From Paenibacillus dendritiformis (GTDB taxonomy: Bacteria; Bacillota; Bacilli; Paenibacillales; Paenibacillaceae), in assembly GCF_945605565.1 (NCBI RefSeq), contig NZ_OX216966.1:857001-921000 (forward strand): 64,000 nt of DNA, given 5' to 3'. A program made the position numbers and the translations under genes. The notes under the pieces were generated by a model, which saw only the letters and a list, made by a program, of their open reading frames with translations, made no database searches and was not told where the DNA came from. This document shows, piece by piece, positions 61,820 to 64,000 of the stretch; position 1 is the first letter of the stretch, and each line of letters begins with the position of its first letter.

Positions 61820-63052
61820 TCATTCGAATTCCTTGTTCGTCTTCAGCAAAGTCAGAATATCTTTGGACGTGTAGCCTTTGGCAATGACAAGCACAATAAT
61901 CCGATTAATTATAAATAATACTATCATTAGAAAAAATAGTAAAGAAAATGAATATAGCAAAAGCCGTTCCTTAACGAACAACAGGCAGATGATCGCGGTG
62001 TATGCCGCGATTCCCGCGGCAACCTGGCCAAAAATACGATTAATGTTGCCGGCGTATATATGTTGAATCATCCGATTTCCATATCCGAACTGTTTTAAGA
62101 TGCCCATGTCTTTCTGCTGCACCTTTAAAAAGGAATGAAACGACAGCAGCACATGGGACGCGGTAATGATGAGAATAAGACTGGCCAGCGAGACGGACAA
62201 CACAAGCGTATTGTTCATCGATTGGCTGAAATCGTCGAAAGCTTTGAACGTATAATTGGTATTATACCCCTTGTCGTTCACGAGCTCGGCAATCTTTTCG
62301 ACTTGGGACAAATCCTCCACATAGATATACATCTTCCTCAGCGCTTGAATGCCGAAGGGATTGTCCTCGTCGTATTGCGTGACGAATTCGTCCCACGAGA
62401 CGGAATACGCCGCCTCAATCATATCCTTGAACGTTGCGCTGCCGACGTACACGCTATCCAACTGTTCGTCATTATACAGGGAGAAGGGGTTGTTCTCGGC
62501 TACCCCGGTGTTGTGCGTGACGGTATAATCCGCGAAGCGGCTGCTGCTCAGGCCGTCTTCATGAATGTCAATCACGGGAATCCTCAAGGTGGCCGCGGGC
62601 CCCTTATCGGTCTGGCCGCAGGTTACCGCACGCTCCAGGCTGCAGTCTCCCAACAAGGCGGCGGCGTCCTCGTCCAGGCCGTAAATGAAGTGAGTATTTC
62701 CCTCGCTGTCCTGAATGCCGAAATTAAACTGATATTCTTTGAACAGACGGTACTTCGTCCCGGACCCCAGCGAAGAAATGTGATCGCGCAAAACAGGTTC
62801 ATCGGCAAATTGCAAGGGCACGGCGTGCATGGCGTTCCCTCTGGCCGAAGTAATCTCGATCGTATGCGTATTATGATTCGCAATAAAATCTTTTTCCACT
62901 TGCAAGTACTGGTTAATGAAAAAGACAGACGCCGTTGATATTAACACGAGCGAGACGACAAAGAGTAAAATCGATATTTTCAGGTGCGAGCTGGATTTCT
63001 TCCGGATTAGACGAGAGATGTTTGCCGCTATTTGTTTATCGCTTTTCATCAT
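61820..63052 (-). CDS. FtsX-type ABC permease
   Basis: 410 residues from ATG 63052, which has GGGAG 5 bases upstream and overlaps the ATPase gene by 17 bases. One N-terminal helix (about 24-46), a 230-residue extracellular domain, then three C-terminal helices (about 290-310, 340-362, 366-388): the minimal FtsX/MacB layout. Composition is more AT-rich at the 3' end. Cargo unknown; such systems often act mechanically on envelope proteins or on peptides. Confidence 0.85.
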   Translation of the reverse strand: MMKSDKQIAANISRLIRKKSSSHLKISILLFVVSLVLISTASVFFINQYLQVEKDFIANHNTHTIEITSARGNAMHAVPLQFADEPVLRDHISSLGSGTKYRLFKEYQFNFGIQDSEGNTHFIYGLDEDAAALLGDCSLERAVTCGQTDKGPAATLRIPVIDIHEDGLSSSRFADYTVTHNTGVAENNPFSLYNDEQLDSVYVGSATFKDMIEAAYSVSWDEFVTQYDEDNPFGIQALRKMYIYVEDLSQVEKIAELVNDKGYNTNYTFKAFDDFSQSMNNTLVLSVSLASLILIITASHVLLSFHSFLKVQQKDMGILKQFGYGNRMIQHIYAGNINRIFGQVAAGIAAYTAIICLLFVKERLLLYSFSLLFFLMIVLFIINRIIVLVIAKGYTSKDILTLLKTNKEFE

Positions 63053-63653
63053 GCAATCTCCCATGCTCCAACGTTAGATTGATGCTGGCATCAATGAGCC
63101 GGTTGTTTTCATGACTGACGATGATGACTAATTTCTGATGAAACACTGACATGATCGCTTCATAAATCGTTTTTTTATTGTGCAGATCCAGCTTGGACGT
63201 CGGTTCATCCATCAAAATAATATCGGGATCCGAGATGAGGATGGAGGCCAACTGGACTCGTTGTTTTTCTCCGCCCGAGAGCATCGATATTTTCCGGTCC
63301 GCCAGATCGAGGATATTGAACTGGGCCAACGTGCTCTCGGCAAGCGGCGTGAAGCCTGCGTCATCGCGGTTGCGCGCCCTATACTTAATATACATATTCT
63401 CTCTTGCCGTCAGATTCGAGAACAGCATTTCATCCTGGAACAGATATTCGATTTTTGTATTCGGCTGCATTTCCAGCCTGCCGGCATCCGCTTCAATATA
63501 TCCCGCGATAATATTCAACAGGGTCGTCTTGCCGGAACCGCTCTCCCCTCTGATGATATAGATACGGCCAGCATGGAATTCGAAATCGATGGCGTCGAGC
63601 AGCAATTTGTCTCCGAACTGCTTGGATATGTTAATCAAACGCAGACTGCTCAT
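63036..63653 (-). CDS. ABC ATPase of the FtsX-type system
   Basis: 205 residues; Walker A GESGSGKTT (with Glu instead of the usual Pro), signature LSGGEKQR, Walker B IILMDEPTSKLD, switch His in VSHEN. Short for the family, without a C-terminal extension. Overlaps the preceding (truncated) gene by 4 bases and the permease by 17. Confidence 0.93.
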   Translation of the reverse strand: MSSLRLINISKQFGDKLLLDAIDFEFHAGRIYIIRGESGSGKTTLLNIIAGYIEADAGRLEMQPNTKIEYLFQDEMLFSNLTARENMYIKYRARNRDDAGFTPLAESTLAQFNILDLADRKISMLSGGEKQRVQLASILISDPDIILMDEPTSKLDLHNKKTIYEAIMSVFHQKLVIIVSHENNRLIDASINLTLEHGRLHDEKR

Positions 63654-64000
63654 TGGTCCCCCCTCGGCTTCAATGGAATGTGACCGATATGGCCTTGGCC
63701 GTAGACCGTAATCTGATGGTCCTCAATCGCAAAATCAATGATGTTGCTTACGGTTCCAATCACTTGCTTGGTGGCGGTATCGATGGCGTCGAGGGCGAGG
63801 TTGGCATTGCTGTCAGGATAGATTTGAATCAGGATGCCGTTCCCGGAATCGAAATAGTTGAGGGGCTGCTTCACAAAACGTTCCTCGTCGTTGTAAATAT
63901 ATTGATGATCCGACACCAGCAGGCGGCCATTCAAGGCATATAATTCGCTTGCTTCCAGATTCTCTCCGACGAGCTGCGGCTTGCTTGACAAGTCAGTGAC
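63650..64000 (-). CDS. Unknown protein, C-terminal part (5' end outside window)
   Basis: The frame is open to the window edge (VTDLSSKPQLVGENLEAS at the visible start). About 116 residues visible, beta-strand-rich (LNGRLLVSDHQYIYND, GNGILIQIYPD), Asn/Asp-rich. No family recognised. It overlaps the ATPase start by ATGA, so it is the upstream member of the FtsX-type operon, possibly its extracytoplasmic accessory protein or substrate. Confidence 0.7.
   Translation of the reverse strand, partial: VTDLSSKPQLVGENLEASELYALNGRLLVSDHQYIYNDEERFVKQPLNYFDSGNGILIQIYPDSNANLALDAIDTATKQVIGTVSNIIDFAIEDHQITVYGQGHIGHIPLKPRGDQ

Overview
The window looks like chromosome of a Paenibacillaceae bacterium (low-GC Gram-positive phylum, but locally about 55% GC). 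The support is an LplB/LplC-type sugar ABC transporter with a YesN-like AraC sensor-regulator, a CtsR-type clpP control region, a cggR-gap-pgk-tpiA-gpmI-eno glycolytic operon, the secG-rnr-smpB-ssrA neighbourhood, a B. subtilis ydjFGHI-like pspA operon, GTG/TTG starts and strong GGAGG ribosome binding sites. No sequence search was run; all family names come from reading motifs.

Layout. 1-2.4 kb: end of a GH31 alpha-glucosidase and a convergent LacI repressor. 2.6-3.3 kb: clpP under a CtsR box. 3.5-12.3 kb: polysaccharide locus (two permeases, a solute-binding lipoprotein, a membrane-bound AraC regulator, a heparinase II/III-like lyase) with repeat-rich spacers. 13.3-14.2 kb: tRNA-Arg and a paired SMR transporter behind a perfect 13-bp palindrome. 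14.4-22 kb: glycolytic operon behind a CggR operator. 22.3-25.7 kb: PadR/HAAS/DUF4097 trio, pyridoxine kinase, secG. 26-32.2 kb: RNase R with a long RG-rich tail, a cold-shock gene with a terminator-like leader hairpin, ydjO, mgtC, smpB, tmRNA.

32.2-40.6 kb is an accessory zone beside the tmRNA gene. A TetR/FtsX-type ABC cassette of foreign codon usage, a SWIM zinc-finger protein, a protein made of two 100-residue repeats and an AbrB-Doc toxin-antitoxin pair lie among degenerate copies of the tmRNA 3' end and its terminator, as expected for repeated integration at ssrA. 40.8-44.7 kb is the pspA envelope-stress operon, interrupted by a MITE-like inverted repeat.

46.5-55.1 kb, all on the minus strand, is the most interesting unit: an ECF sigma factor, a putative partner membrane protein, a first ABC ATPase/permease pair, a small secreted protein with two cysteines and a C-terminal region reminiscent of lactococcin 972, a lipoprotein, an 802-residue double permease and a second, paralogous ATPase. 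I read it as a secreted peptide with immunity/stress-response machinery; this is inference. 55-64 kb holds decayed and intact YdjC/ChbG genes, an amidohydrolase, small enzymes, a GPH sugar symporter and the start of another lipoprotein/FtsX/ATPase locus cut by the window end.
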